Assembly (NCBI RefSeq): GCF_001612945.1
Contig: NZ_BDBK01000002.1
Coordinates: forward strand, 682,001-746,000
Direction: 5' to 3'
Source: Nocardia inohanensis NBRC 100128
GTDB lineage: Bacteria > Actinomycetota > Actinomycetes > Mycobacteriales > Mycobacteriaceae
Length of the DNA: 64,000 bases
The translations under genes and the position numbers were made by a program. Under the pieces are notes generated by a model, which was not told the origin of the DNA, made no database searches, and saw only the letters and a program-made list of their open reading frames with translations. Below, piece by piece: positions 35,931-44,357 of the stretch (positions are counted from its first letter, which is position 1; the number at the start of each line of letters is the position of its first letter).

Positions 35931-37010
35931 GTGAGTCTCACCCTCGGAATCGTCGGCCTGCCCAACGTCGGAAAGTCGACGCTTTTCAATGCGCTGACCC
36001 GCAATGACGTACTGGCGGCGAACTACCCGTTCGCCACCATCGAGCCGAACACCGGCGTCGTGCCGCTGCCCGACCCGCGGCTCGGCGTGCTCGCCGAGAT
36101 CTTCGGCTCCGAGCGCCAGCTGCCCGCCGTGGTGACCTTCGTCGATATCGCGGGCATCGTGAAGGGCGCTTCGGTGGGTGAGGGCCTGGGCAACAAGTTC
36201 CTCGCCAATATCCGGGAAGCCGACGCCATCTGCCAGGTGGTGCGCGTCTTCGCCGACGACGACGTGGTGCACGTGGACGGCAAGGTCGATCCCCTCGCCG
36301 ATATCGAGGTCATCGAAACCGAGCTCATCCTCGCCGACATGCAGACCCTGGAGAAGGCGGTCGTCCGCCTCGACAAGGAAGCCCGCATCAAGAAGGACCG
36401 CAAGCCGGTGGCCGACGCCGCCAAGCAGGCCCAGGAAGTCCTCAACGCCGGCCGCACCCTCTTCGCCGCCCGCAGCGAACTCGACGTAGACCTGCTCAAG
36501 GAGCTCTCCCTCCTCACCATCAAGCCCTTCCTCTACGTCTTCAACGCCGACGAGGCAGTCCTCACCGACGAGGCGAAGAAGGAAGAACTGAAGGCCGCCG
36601 TAGCCCCCGCCGACGCCGTCTTCCTGGACGCCAAGATCGAGTCCGAACTCATCGAACTCGACGACGAGTCCGCCCTCGAACTCCTCGAATCCATCGGCCA
36701 AACCGAACCGGGCCTGCACGCCCTGGCCCGCGCCGGCTTCCACACCCTCGGCCTCCAGACCTACCTGACGGCAGGCCCCAAGGAATCCCGCGCCTGGACC
36801 ATCCACCAGGGCGACACCGCCCCCAAGGCCGCCGGCGTAATCCACACCGACTTCGAACGCGGCTTCATCAAGGCCGAGATCGTAGCCTTCGACGACCTGG
36901 TGGCCGCCGGCTCCATGGCTGCCGCCAAGGCCGCCGGCAAGGTCCGCATGGAAGGCAAGGACTACGTCATGGCCGACGGCGACGTAGTCGAATTCCGTTT
37001 CAACGTATAG
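35931..37010 (+). CDS. ychF: Redox-regulated ATPase YchF (Obg family)
   Basis: The 359-residue P-loop protein has LPNVGKSTLFNALT at residue ~9, VDIAGIVKGASVGEGLGNKFLANIRE as switch/G3, and the ATP-preferring NxxE motif in YVFNADEAV instead of NKxD. A coiled coil and a C-terminal TGS domain (ARAWTIHQGDTAPKAAGVIHTDFERGFIKAEIV) follow. YchF binds ribosomes and influences translation and stress responses. The start is GTG 35931. It corresponds to Rv1112 but here is ~18 kb from the Rv1111c-like gene. Confidence 0.97.
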   Translation: MSLTLGIVGLPNVGKSTLFNALTRNDVLAANYPFATIEPNTGVVPLPDPRLGVLAEIFGSERQLPAVVTFVDIAGIVKGASVGEGLGNKFLANIREADAICQVVRVFADDDVVHVDGKVDPLADIEVIETELILADMQTLEKAVVRLDKEARIKKDRKPVADAAKQAQEVLNAGRTLFAARSELDVDLLKELSLLTIKPFLYVFNADEAVLTDEAKKEELKAAVAPADAVFLDAKIESELIELDDESALELLESIGQTEPGLHALARAGFHTLGLQTYLTAGPKESRAWTIHQGDTAPKAAGVIHTDFERGFIKAEIVAFDDLVAAGSMAAAKAAGKVRMEGKDYVMADGDVVEFRFNV

Positions 37011-37034
37011 CTTTTCGCCAACCCGCGACCGCGA

Positions 37035-37694
37035 TCACCGATAGCCGGTGCTGGAAGGCGCCAGATCGCGGCGCAGGATGCGGGTTTCGCGCGCGTGACC
37101 CGGCGCGCCCAGGAAGCGGTAGAGCATCCGGACCGGCGCGGGAATATCGCGCAGGAAGTGGGCGCGTTCGCTCGGGTCGGCCTCCTCGAGGATGTGCCCG
37201 AGGAAAACCAGGGCCCGGCGTTTGGGGAGCGAGGCCATGCCGCGTTCACCCAGTTCGGCCCATTGGGGTTCGGTGAGGGTGAGGGCCACGAGGGGCAGCA
37301 CCGAGTTCTCCTCGTCGGCGAGATGCTCGCTGAGAACCGGGAGCAGGCGAGCCACCGCCGCCGTAACCTGTTCGGCCGCGGCCGGATCGGACTCCCATCC
37401 GGTGAGGGCGGCGTCGAGCGCGGCCATGCCTGCCGCAAGCGCGGCGTGCTGGGACTCCATGAGCTCGATCAGGCCGGTGTCGATGCCCGCGGAACGCAGC
37501 CGCGGCCAAACCAATTCGTCCTCGGAATCGTGATGGTGGTGCAGCGCCACGAGCAACTCGCGCCCATGACGAACCACACGGCGTACCTGGTCTACGTCGG
37601 ATCGCGGTGTAACAGCGGCGATTTCGCCCAACAGCCGGATTTCGCGCATGAAGGCGCGGTGCACGACAACCATGGCATGGGTATCACAGCTCAT
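37035..37694 (-). CDS. Hemerythrin HHE-domain protein
   Basis: The 219-residue helical protein has the His/Glu ligand pattern of a cation-binding hemerythrin domain: MVVVHRAFMREIRLL, LHHHHDSEDELVWPRL, SQHAALAAGMAALDAAL and LSEHLADEENSVLPL. These sites bind a di-iron centre that senses oxygen or nitric oxide, or stores iron. The C-terminal ~70 residues are family-like without clear motif. Its first 11 bases overlap the end of the RDD-like gene upstream. Confidence 0.88.
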   Translation of the reverse strand: MSCDTHAMVVVHRAFMREIRLLGEIAAVTPRSDVDQVRRVVRHGRELLVALHHHHDSEDELVWPRLRSAGIDTGLIELMESQHAALAAGMAALDAALTGWESDPAAAEQVTAAVARLLPVLSEHLADEENSVLPLVALTLTEPQWAELGERGMASLPKRRALVFLGHILEEADPSERAHFLRDIPAPVRMLYRFLGAPGHARETRILRRDLAPSSTGYR

Positions 37695-38226
37695 TGTTCA
37701 GGGCCCTTCGACGAGTACGGCATCGCCATGAAGATACGGCCACAACCGCTTGCAGCGCCTGTCTGATCTGCCGATTCGGGCCCGCGACGTCGCAACGGCG
37801 GACTACGACCAGGCCCGCGAAGTTCACGTAGAGGTCGCCGCGTCTGCGGATTTCGGTGGGCAGGTTATCGCCTGCGCCGATTACGTCGCGGAAGCCGGGG
37901 CGCAGGCCGTCGGTGCCCCGGATCTGGGTGAGTCCGCAAAGGTGCTGGCCGAGAGTGGCCCCGGTCCACGCCGGCAGGGCTATCAGCTGTAGCGGCATCA
38001 GGGTCCAGAACAGGAATGCCGTGGTTTTGTCGATGCCGGTGCCGCTGAGCAAGGCCACCGTGACGCCGACGGCGGGCGTGATGATCATGATCAGCGTGAA
38101 GTCGATGACGCTGGAGATCGCCTTGCGTAGGTCGCGGGGAGCGGGATAACGCGGATCCCCTTCTGCACCGTGGTATTCCGGCGTTTCGATCGGATCCGGG
38201 ACCGGGTGCGGGCCGGAGACCGCCAT
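37684..38226 (-). CDS. RDD-like membrane protein
   Basis: The ~180-residue protein has a Pro-rich N-terminus, then DLRKAISSVIDFTLIMIITPAVGVTVALL and TTAFLFWTLMPLQLIALPAWTGATLGQHLCGL, two hydrophobic segments in an RDD-like layout. A basic C-terminus follows. No strong ribosome site is seen; ATG 38226 is a compromise, with ATG 38253 and GTG 38310 possible. It overlaps the hemerythrin gene by 11 bases, suggesting co-translation. Confidence 0.62.
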   Translation of the reverse strand: MAVSGPHPVPDPIETPEYHGAEGDPRYPAPRDLRKAISSVIDFTLIMIITPAVGVTVALLSGTGIDKTTAFLFWTLMPLQLIALPAWTGATLGQHLCGLTQIRGTDGLRPGFRDVIGAGDNLPTEIRRRGDLYVNFAGLVVVRRCDVAGPNRQIRQALQAVVAVSSWRCRTRRRALNNEL

Positions 38227-38441
38227 TTCGGCACGACCGGAATCGCGGATCATCCTCGCCGCCGAGATAGCCCGTCGTACCACGCGCAGCGGTCCGCCGC
38301 GCACCCCCACCGAAAATCACCGCGCCATCATGGCACAAACACCCGCAGGCGTACGCGCCTCCGCACTCGGGCTGTGAACAGGGGCGATCGACGTGCAGGG
38401 TAATGGGCTGGAAGGCGAATTCCGTTTCAAAGTCCAGGTTT

Positions 38442-38666
38442 TCAGGGCTGGAGGGGGAGGCAGTTGCTGCCGGCGCGGGCGGACAGCGAGGCGGTCAGGT
38501 CTTTCAGGAAGCATAGGAATTGGACCGGGGCGCTTGCGCTGCCGCTGTCGGCGATCTGATCGGCGGCGGGGGGATTCGCGGGTGTGGCCGATGCTGATGC
38601 GGCGGTGAGTGTGGGGGTGAGAATCATTGCGCCGGTGAGAATTACGACGCCGAGGCGGGTTCGCAT
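38442..38666 (-). CDS. Small secreted protein (74 aa)
   Basis: The product has a Sec signal peptide (MRTRLGVVILTGAMILTPTLTAASASA, cited by region) and a ~45-residue mature part with two cysteines (FLCFLKDL and GSNCLPLQ) likely forming a disulfide. GGAAGGACACAGCT precedes the ATG, a good ribosome site. No family is recognised. Confidence 0.7.
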   Translation of the reverse strand: MRTRLGVVILTGAMILTPTLTAASASATPANPPAADQIADSGSASAPVQFLCFLKDLTASLSARAGSNCLPLQP

Positions 38667-38770
38667 AGCTGTGTCCTTCCAATGGCGGGCGAAGTCGCGC
38701 CGCGGGGCGAACTTATCCGGATGTGGCTGCTCGGTACAGCCCCGGAAACCGGTGCCACCAGGAAGATCGG

Positions 38771-39610
38771 CTAGAGGTGTGTGGCCGTGTGGACCAGGTC
38801 GGCAATAGGTTTGGATTTGCTGTGTGGGGGCCAGGCTATGACGGTGGTGACGGGTGGGGCGTCGGGGACGGGGATGACGGCGTGGTCGTCGCGGAGTTCG
38901 GCGCGGAGGGATTCTGGCATGAGGGCGCAGGCTCGGCCCAGGGTGATCAGTTGGGTTAGTTGGGTGTGGTCGCGGACTCGGGGGCCGGGGCCTTCGGGGT
39001 AGGTGCCGTCTCGGCGGGGCCAGCGGGGGAGGGGGAGGTCGGTCAGGGTGTCGATCTCGGTTATCGATATTTGGGGGCGGGTGGAGAGGGGGTGGCCTGC
39101 GGGGAGGACCAGGATTTGCTGTTCGGTGTGCAGGGGCTCGGTGTCGAGGCCGGCGGTGGTGTCGTAGGGGTGGTGGAGGAGGGCGACGTCGGCTGATCCG
39201 TTGCGTAGCAGGGTTTCCGGTTCACCGGGGCCGCAGAGCATCACCTCGACGATGACGGGGGAGGGGGTGGCGGCGTAGGCGTCGAGCAGCTTCGAGAGCA
39301 GTTCTCTGGATGCGCCGGCTTTGGTGGCGAGAACTATGCCGGGGTGGTCGGCGGCGGCGCGGCGGGTGCGGCGTTCGGCGGCTTCGACGGCTTCGAGGGC
39401 CAGGCGGGCTTCGCGTAGCAGCACCGAGCCGGCTTCGGTCAAAGTGATTGCGCGAGTGGTGCGATGCAGCAGGACGGCTCCGAGTCGCCGTTCCAGCTGT
39501 TGGATCGCTCGCGATAGCGGGGGTTGCGCCATGGAGAGTCGTCGGGCCGCGCGGCCGAAGTGCAACTCCTCGGCGACGGCTACGAAATATCGCATCTCAC
39601 GCGTCTCCAC
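38771..39610 (-). CDS. LysR family transcriptional regulator
   Basis: The 279-residue regulator has the N-terminal wHTH (EMRYFVAVAEELHFGRAARRLSMAQPPLSRAIQQLE, cited by region) and a periplasmic-binding-like effector domain. GTG 39610 is the start. It diverges from the SDR and quinone-oxidoreductase genes; two palindromes in the 106-bp gap are its probable sites. LysR proteins usually activate the divergent operon with a co-inducer and repress themselves. Confidence 0.93.
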   Translation of the reverse strand: METREMRYFVAVAEELHFGRAARRLSMAQPPLSRAIQQLERRLGAVLLHRTTRAITLTEAGSVLLREARLALEAVEAAERRTRRAAADHPGIVLATKAGASRELLSKLLDAYAATPSPVIVEVMLCGPGEPETLLRNGSADVALLHHPYDTTAGLDTEPLHTEQQILVLPAGHPLSTRPQISITEIDTLTDLPLPRWPRRDGTYPEGPGPRVRDHTQLTQLITLGRACALMPESLRAELRDDHAVIPVPDAPPVTTVIAWPPHSKSKPIADLVHTATHL

Positions 39611-39625
39611 CGGGTCATGGTAAAC

Positions 39626-39660
39626 CGGGTATCACCACGTCCGATACCCGTGCGGTATCG
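39626..39660. promoter_or_regulatory. Overlapping palindromes, probable LysR regulator sites
   Basis: CGGGTATC-N9-GATACCCG (39626-39650) overlaps CGATACC-N5-GGTATCG (39642-39660); both are perfect. The first has the T-N-A core and spacing of a LysR recognition site. They lie in the gap between the LysR gene and the SDR operon. Confidence 0.65.
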
Positions 39661-39716
39661 CCGCGCACCCGATCGGTCTTGGACGCTGCGCCCGGCGGCG
39701 CAGCAGGATCGGTGCT

Positions 39717-40454
39717 GTGAGTGAACAGACGATCGCGCTGGTGACCGGCGCTAACAAGGGAATCGGATACGAGATCGCCGCGGGGTTGGGTGAACTCGGC
39801 TGGCGAATCGGGGTGGGCGCGCGGGATCGGGAACGCCGGGACGGTGCGGTGGCGAAGCTGCGCGCGGCTGGGGTCGATGCGTTCGGTGTACCGCTAGACG
39901 TGACCGACGATGCGAGTGTGGCCGCGGCGGCCGGGTTCATCGCCGACCGTGCCGGAGGTCTGGACGTCCTGGTCAATAACGCGGCGATAGTCGGGGAACA
40001 TCCACAGACGCCCACCACGGTGGATCCCGCGACGCTGCGAACCGTGGTGGAGACCAACGTGATCGGTGTCGTTCGCGTAACCAACGCGATGTTGCCGATG
40101 CTGCGCGAGTCCGCGTCGCCGCGCATCGTGAACATGTCCAGCAGCGTCGGTTCCCTCGGCCTGCAAACCACACCCGGTCTGCCCGGCACCGAGATCGGTT
40201 CTTTCGCGATCACCGCCTACATGGCTTCGAAGACGTTTCTCAACGCCGTGACGATTCAGTACGTCAAAGAGCTGCACGACACCAATATCTTGATCAACAA
40301 CGGGTGCCCGGGTTTCACCGCCACCGACCTCAACGGCTTTCGCGGCATCCGCACCCCGCAACAGGGCGCGGCCATCGCGATTCGCCTCGCGACCCTGCCC
40401 GACGACGGCCCGACCGGCGGATTCTTCGACGACGCCGGAACGGTGCCGTGGTGA
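39717..40454 (+). CDS. Short-chain dehydrogenase/reductase
   Basis: The 245-residue NAD(P)-dependent oxidoreductase has the cofactor motif TGANKGIG, the stabilising NNAA (VLVNNAAIVG) and the catalytic Ser (VNMSSSVGS) and Y-x-x-x-K (AYMASKTF). Substrate is unknown. The start is GTG 39717. It is translationally coupled to the next gene through GTGA and is probably controlled by the divergent LysR protein. Confidence 0.92.
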   Translation: MSEQTIALVTGANKGIGYEIAAGLGELGWRIGVGARDRERRDGAVAKLRAAGVDAFGVPLDVTDDASVAAAAGFIADRAGGLDVLVNNAAIVGEHPQTPTTVDPATLRTVVETNVIGVVRVTNAMLPMLRESASPRIVNMSSSVGSLGLQTTPGLPGTEIGSFAITAYMASKTFLNAVTIQYVKELHDTNILINNGCPGFTATDLNGFRGIRTPQQGAAIAIRLATLPDDGPTGGFFDDAGTVPW

Positions 40455-41374
40455 TTAAGGCGGTCCGATACGACGGGTTCGGCGGGGTCGAGGTCTTGCG
40501 GGTCGACGAGGTCGACCGACCGGCGCCGGGGGACGAGCAGGTCCTCGTGCGGGTCGAAGCGGCAGGCATCAACCCCGGTGAGGCGGCCATTCGAATCGGC
40601 GCGATGGCTGACATCTTTCCCTCGACCTTTCCGTCCGGACAGGGCAGCGATCTCGCCGGGGTCGTCGCGGAAGTCGGCGCCGGAGCCGAGCGATTCTCGG
40701 TCGGCGACGAGGTGATCGGATTCTCCGAAAAACGTTCCGCCCAAGCCGAATTGGTCGTGGTCGATGCCCGCAACCTCATACCCAAACCGCGCAATGTCCC
40801 ATGGAAGGTGGCGGGCGGCCTGTATGTGGCCGGCGTAACGGCCTGGGGGACAGTGCATTCCGTGCAACTCGGCAAGGGGGAGACCGTCGTCGTCTCCGCC
40901 GCCGCCGGCGGAGTCGGTTCACTCACCGTTCAGCTCGCACGCCGTGCCGGGGCCACGGTCATCGGCCTGGCGAGTTCGCACCACCACGAGTGGCTGCAAA
41001 ACCACGGCGTGATCCCGGTCGACTACGGTGACGGCGTCCTCGACCGGATCAAGGCCGCCGCACCCCACGGTATCGATGCCTTCATCGACACCCACGGCGG
41101 CGGATACGTCGAACTGGCCCTCGCGCTCGGCGTCGCGGTCGAACGGATCGACACCATCGCCGATTTCGCCGCGGCCGCGAAATACGGCGTTCTGACCGAA
41201 CCCGGAACCCACGCCAGGCCCGGCGCCGAGGTCCTCGCCGAACTGGCCGCCCTCATCGCCGAGGGATACCTCGAAGTCCCGATCGCCAACATCTACCCGC
41301 TGGCGAACGTCCGCCAGGCCTACGCCGAACTCGAACGCCGCCACACCCGCGGCAAAATCGTGCTGGTGCCGTAA
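40451..41374 (+). CDS. NADP-dependent quinone oxidoreductase (zinc-free MDR family)
   Basis: The 307-residue protein is a medium-chain reductase of the quinone-oxidoreductase type. It has the substrate domain (VRYDGFGGVEVLRVDEVDRPAPG, EAAGINPGE), GSDLAGVVAEVG, and the cofactor motif SAAAGGVGSLTVQLARRAG. No zinc-ligand Cys cluster is seen. The GTG start overlaps the SDR stop. With SDR it probably detoxifies or recycles carbonyl or quinone compounds. Confidence 0.92.
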   Translation: MIKAVRYDGFGGVEVLRVDEVDRPAPGDEQVLVRVEAAGINPGEAAIRIGAMADIFPSTFPSGQGSDLAGVVAEVGAGAERFSVGDEVIGFSEKRSAQAELVVVDARNLIPKPRNVPWKVAGGLYVAGVTAWGTVHSVQLGKGETVVVSAAAGGVGSLTVQLARRAGATVIGLASSHHHEWLQNHGVIPVDYGDGVLDRIKAAAPHGIDAFIDTHGGGYVELALALGVAVERIDTIADFAAAAKYGVLTEPGTHARPGAEVLAELAALIAEGYLEVPIANIYPLANVRQAYAELERRHTRGKIVLVP

Positions 41375-41399
41375 GCCACACCAGCACAACATATTCCGA

Positions 41400-41897
41400 T
41401 CAATCGAGGCTTTTGTGCATGATCTCGTAGTCGCCGACGGTGGCGTGCCGAACCCATCCGTTGGTGCGGTACAGCCGCTGCGCGGGGTGGTTGTCACGAT
41501 GGACGCCGAGGGAAAGCCCGGGTAGACCGGCGTGCGTGGCAGCGGCGTGAAGTCGTTGTAGCAACGAACTTCCCAGTCCGCGGCCGCGAACCGCGGAAGT
41601 GATGGCGATGGTCAGTTCGGGGGTGCGCTCGTCGATGAATGCCGGTGATGCGGTTTTCGCGTCGAACAGGCGCACCCAGGCCGCGCCGGCCGCGATGCCG
41701 CTCTCGTCGTGCGCGATGACGCCGAGGTCGGTGGGCCGGCCCCAGCCGCTGATGTAGCGGTGGGTGCCGGGCAGCGCCGGTAGGTCCTCGACCGCGAGGT
41801 CTGCACCGGATGCTTTCGCTGCTTCGACGAGCATCGCCGCCAGGAAGTGCTGGTCGTCGGAGTTGGTTTCGCGGAAGGTGAACTGGGTTGTTGTCAT
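41400..41897 (-). CDS. GNAT family N-acetyltransferase
   Basis: The 165-residue acetyl-CoA-dependent acetyltransferase has the GNAT core: ELTIAITSAVRGRGLGSSLLQRLHAAATHAG is motif A with R-G-R-G-L-G as the pyrophosphate loop, then LSLGVHRDNHPAQRLYRTNGWVRHATVG. Substrate unknown. ATG 41897 gives MTTTQFTFRET. The reading frame is open far upstream into the exporter gene, but that is antisense artefact. It lies downstream of the exporter gene, 89 bases on the same strand, past a terminator hairpin. Confidence 0.86.
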   Translation of the reverse strand: MTTTQFTFRETNSDDQHFLAAMLVEAAKASGADLAVEDLPALPGTHRYISGWGRPTDLGVIAHDESGIAAGAAWVRLFDAKTASPAFIDERTPELTIAITSAVRGRGLGSSLLQRLHAAATHAGLPGLSLGVHRDNHPAQRLYRTNGWVRHATVGDYEIMHKSLD

Positions 41898-41951
41898 CGG
41901 GTGCCTTCGTGAGTCGTGAACAGGGGGTTGATGTTTCGCGCGCTGCCGTCG

Positions 41952-41979
41952 CCGCGTCGGTGCCTGAGCACCGACGCGG
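41952..41979 (-). terminator. Terminator after the MFS gene
   Basis: A 12-bp perfect stem with a CTGA loop (CCGCGTCGGTGC / GCACCGACGCGG) lies seven bases beyond the exporter stop on the minus strand. No U-run follows. Confidence 0.65.
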
Positions 41980-41986
41980 GACGGAT

Positions 41987-43432
41987 TCAGCTTTGCGGCT
42001 GGCGGCGGGGTAGCAGGAACATCAGCGCCCACATGACGAGCAGGGCGCCGATCACGTACCAGAGCGCGTCGGCGAAGGCCCCGGTCACGACCGTTCCGGT
42101 GCTGCCCGCAGGCGCGTGGACGAAGTACACCACCGAGACCAGCGCGATACCGAGGGCGGTACCCACTTGCATCGCGGTATTGAAGACACCGGACGCCGCG
42201 CCCATGTCTTGGGGATCGACCTCGCCGAGCGCCAGCCCGGCCAGTCCTGCGCCGATCATGCCGAAGCCGCAGCCGACCGCGAGCATGGGCGCCACCGCAG
42301 CCGCGAAGGGTACCGCGGTCTGCTCGCCGGATACCAGCAGGTCGTAGCCGATGAGTGTCAGCGCGACCAGTAGCGCACCCGCCTGCGGCACCCGGCGGGC
42401 CTGTGCGAGAACGAGTTTCGACGCGAGCATCGCGCCGCCCATACCGCCGACCGCGATCGCGGCCGCCGCCGGGGCGAACCGCGCGGGGGACAGGCCGAGA
42501 CCGTCCTGCATGAACAGGGTCCAGCTCAGCAGCAGCATGCCCGAGACCAGTCCGAAGACCAGTTGCGCGGAGACGCCGCCGACGAAGCCGCGGCGCGCGA
42601 ACAGCGACAGCGCGATCAGCGGCGAGTCGCCGCGCACGGTCTTGGCGCGCTGCTGGACGACGAACCCGGCCAGCACCGCCACCCCCGCCACGATCATGCC
42701 CGAACACCAAGCCGGCCAATGGTTTTCGCCGCCTACTGTCAACGGGTACATGACCAGCAGCAGACCCGAGCTGCACAAGACGATGCCCAGCGGGTCCGAG
42801 CGCCGTGCCTGCGGGTCCCGCGACTCCGGACTGAACCGCAGTCCCAGCGCAACTGCGGCCAGGCCGACGGGCAGGTTGATCAGGAAGATCGCCCGCCAGC
42901 CCAGTCCGAAGACATCCGCGCCGGTGAGCACGCCGCCGAGCACCGGGCCCAGGACACCGCCCAGGGACATGATCAGGCCGTACAGGCCGAACGCCTTGGC
43001 TCGCGATTCCCCGTCGAAGCTGACGTAGATGGTCGCCAGCACCTGCGGGACCATGATCGCGGCCGCCGCGCCCTGGAGCGCACGGCCCGTGATCAGCATG
43101 GCCGGACCTGCCGCGATGCCGCACAGCAGTGATGCGAGGGTGAACGCGGCCGTACCGGTGAGGAAGACCCGCTTACGGCCGTAGAGATCGCCGAGGCGGC
43201 CACCGGTGATCAGACCGAGCGCGAAGACCAGCGTGTACGCCGCTGGAATCCATTGCACCGCAGCGCTTGTCGCGCCGGTTTCGGATCGGATGGTGGGCAG
43301 CGCGGTGTGGACGATCGAGCCGTCGAGGGCGTTCATGAGCTCGGCGACCAGGACGACCGCGAGCGTGACTAGCAGGGCGCGCCGCGTCGCGCCGGTGGCG
43401 CCGCGGCCGGTGCCGAGAGTTTCCGAGGACAC
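41987..43432 (-). CDS. MFS drug exporter, DHA2 family (14 TM)
   Basis: The 481-residue proton-coupled exporter has about 14 hydrophobic segments. Signatures are ELMNALDGSIVHTALPTI (motif D1), GRLGDLYGRKRVF (motif A), GRALQGAAAAIMVPQ (motif B) and GLYGLIMSLGGVLGPVLGG (motif C). GTG 43432 has AGGAGG about six bases upstream. Relatives expel antibiotics, dyes and antiseptics. The divergent TetR at 43773 probably represses it. Confidence 0.93.
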   Translation of the reverse strand: MSSETLGTGRGATGATRRALLVTLAVVLVAELMNALDGSIVHTALPTIRSETGATSAAVQWIPAAYTLVFALGLITGGRLGDLYGRKRVFLTGTAAFTLASLLCGIAAGPAMLITGRALQGAAAAIMVPQVLATIYVSFDGESRAKAFGLYGLIMSLGGVLGPVLGGVLTGADVFGLGWRAIFLINLPVGLAAVALGLRFSPESRDPQARRSDPLGIVLCSSGLLLVMYPLTVGGENHWPAWCSGMIVAGVAVLAGFVVQQRAKTVRGDSPLIALSLFARRGFVGGVSAQLVFGLVSGMLLLSWTLFMQDGLGLSPARFAPAAAAIAVGGMGGAMLASKLVLAQARRVPQAGALLVALTLIGYDLLVSGEQTAVPFAAAVAPMLAVGCGFGMIGAGLAGLALGEVDPQDMGAASGVFNTAMQVGTALGIALVSVVYFVHAPAGSTGTVVTGAFADALWYVIGALLVMWALMFLLPRRQPQS

Positions 43433-43772
43433 GGAAAACCTCCTGTTCTGACAGTTGGTGCGGGATACGGAAAGGCCGGGGCCACGTACGCCAACTGCGC
43501 GCAGGAGTGAAAAAGGGTACGACGAAGCCCAGGCCAACTGGAAAAGCCGTCCACGGCATGACCGGAGCGCGCGGCAGCGGCTCACGGGGTCATCGCCGAG
43601 ACAAACGGCTACTTGGCCTGGGAGATAAGTCATCACCTCGGAACTCGATCGAACGAATGGTTAGGTATGTTTGTACCTTACGACTCGGCGGATGTGCGAG
43701 TCGTGTGATGCGAATCGCATTGGGTACATATGTACCGTGCGGGCCGATTGATCAGCGAAGACGAGGAGCGGA
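43433..43772. other. Divergent intergenic region, exporter / tetR
   Basis: This 340-bp gap has the palindrome cluster in its right third. The left part (43433-43660) shows only the exporter ribosome site (43435-43441) and no other clear signal or small gene. Confidence 0.4.
43664..43736. promoter_or_regulatory. Cluster of four palindromes between the exporter and tetR genes
   Basis: Four inverted repeats lie close together: GGTATGTTTGTACC (43664-43677, near-palindrome), CGACTCG-N9-CGAGTCG (43681-43703), ATGCG-AAT-CGCAT (43708-43720) and GGTACATATGTACC (43723-43736, perfect). The first and last share GGTA-N6-TACC and are likely TetR operators. Confidence 0.65.
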
Positions 43773-44357
43773 ATGCCGGCCGAGAAGACCGAGGTGGACC
43801 CGCGACCCGTGCGGCGGCGCAGGTTCGACCCGCAGCGGCGGCGGCGGATCGCCGAAGCCGCCCTGGCCGTCATCGGCGAACGCGGCATCGAGGGCCTGAC
43901 CCACCGCGCGGTCGCCGAAACCGCCGACGTGCCGATCGCGGGCACCACCTACCACTTCAAGGACAAGGAAGAACTGCTCGCCGCCGCGCTCGAACTCGCT
44001 GTCGCGCAATACGAGTCGATCATGGCCGCGATTCCCCGGGCGCACCCCGGCCACGACATCACCGACATCATCGACCAGACCGCCGATGCCCTGGTGGCCT
44101 GCTTCACCACCGACCGCGCGGTCACGACCGTCCAATTCGAGTTGTACGTGGCCGCCATACGCCGGCCCGCGCTGCGCGCCATCGCGGACCGCTTCACCGC
44201 CGCGACCCGCGCGATGTACGCCCACTACACCGACGCCGATTCGGCCGAACTGCTCGCCGACGCCGCCGAGGGAATGACGTTGCGGGGCATCGCATCCGAC
44301 TTTCCGCCCTCGCGGGACCGGATTCGGGCGCAGCTGCTGCGATGCCTACCGCGCTGA
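43773..44357 (+). CDS. TetR family transcriptional regulator
   Basis: The 194-residue protein has a TetR HTH at about residues 22-67 (AALAVIGERGIEGLTHRAVAETADVPIAGTTYHFKDKEEL, cited by region) and a short ligand domain. GAGGAGCGGA precedes ATG 43773. The palindrome cluster upstream and the divergent MFS exporter suggest that it represses both in the absence of drug. Its 3' end overlaps the convergent hydrolase by 12 bases. Confidence 0.93.
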   Translation: MPAEKTEVDPRPVRRRRFDPQRRRRIAEAALAVIGERGIEGLTHRAVAETADVPIAGTTYHFKDKEELLAAALELAVAQYESIMAAIPRAHPGHDITDIIDQTADALVACFTTDRAVTTVQFELYVAAIRRPALRAIADRFTAATRAMYAHYTDADSAELLADAAEGMTLRGIASDFPPSRDRIRAQLLRCLPR

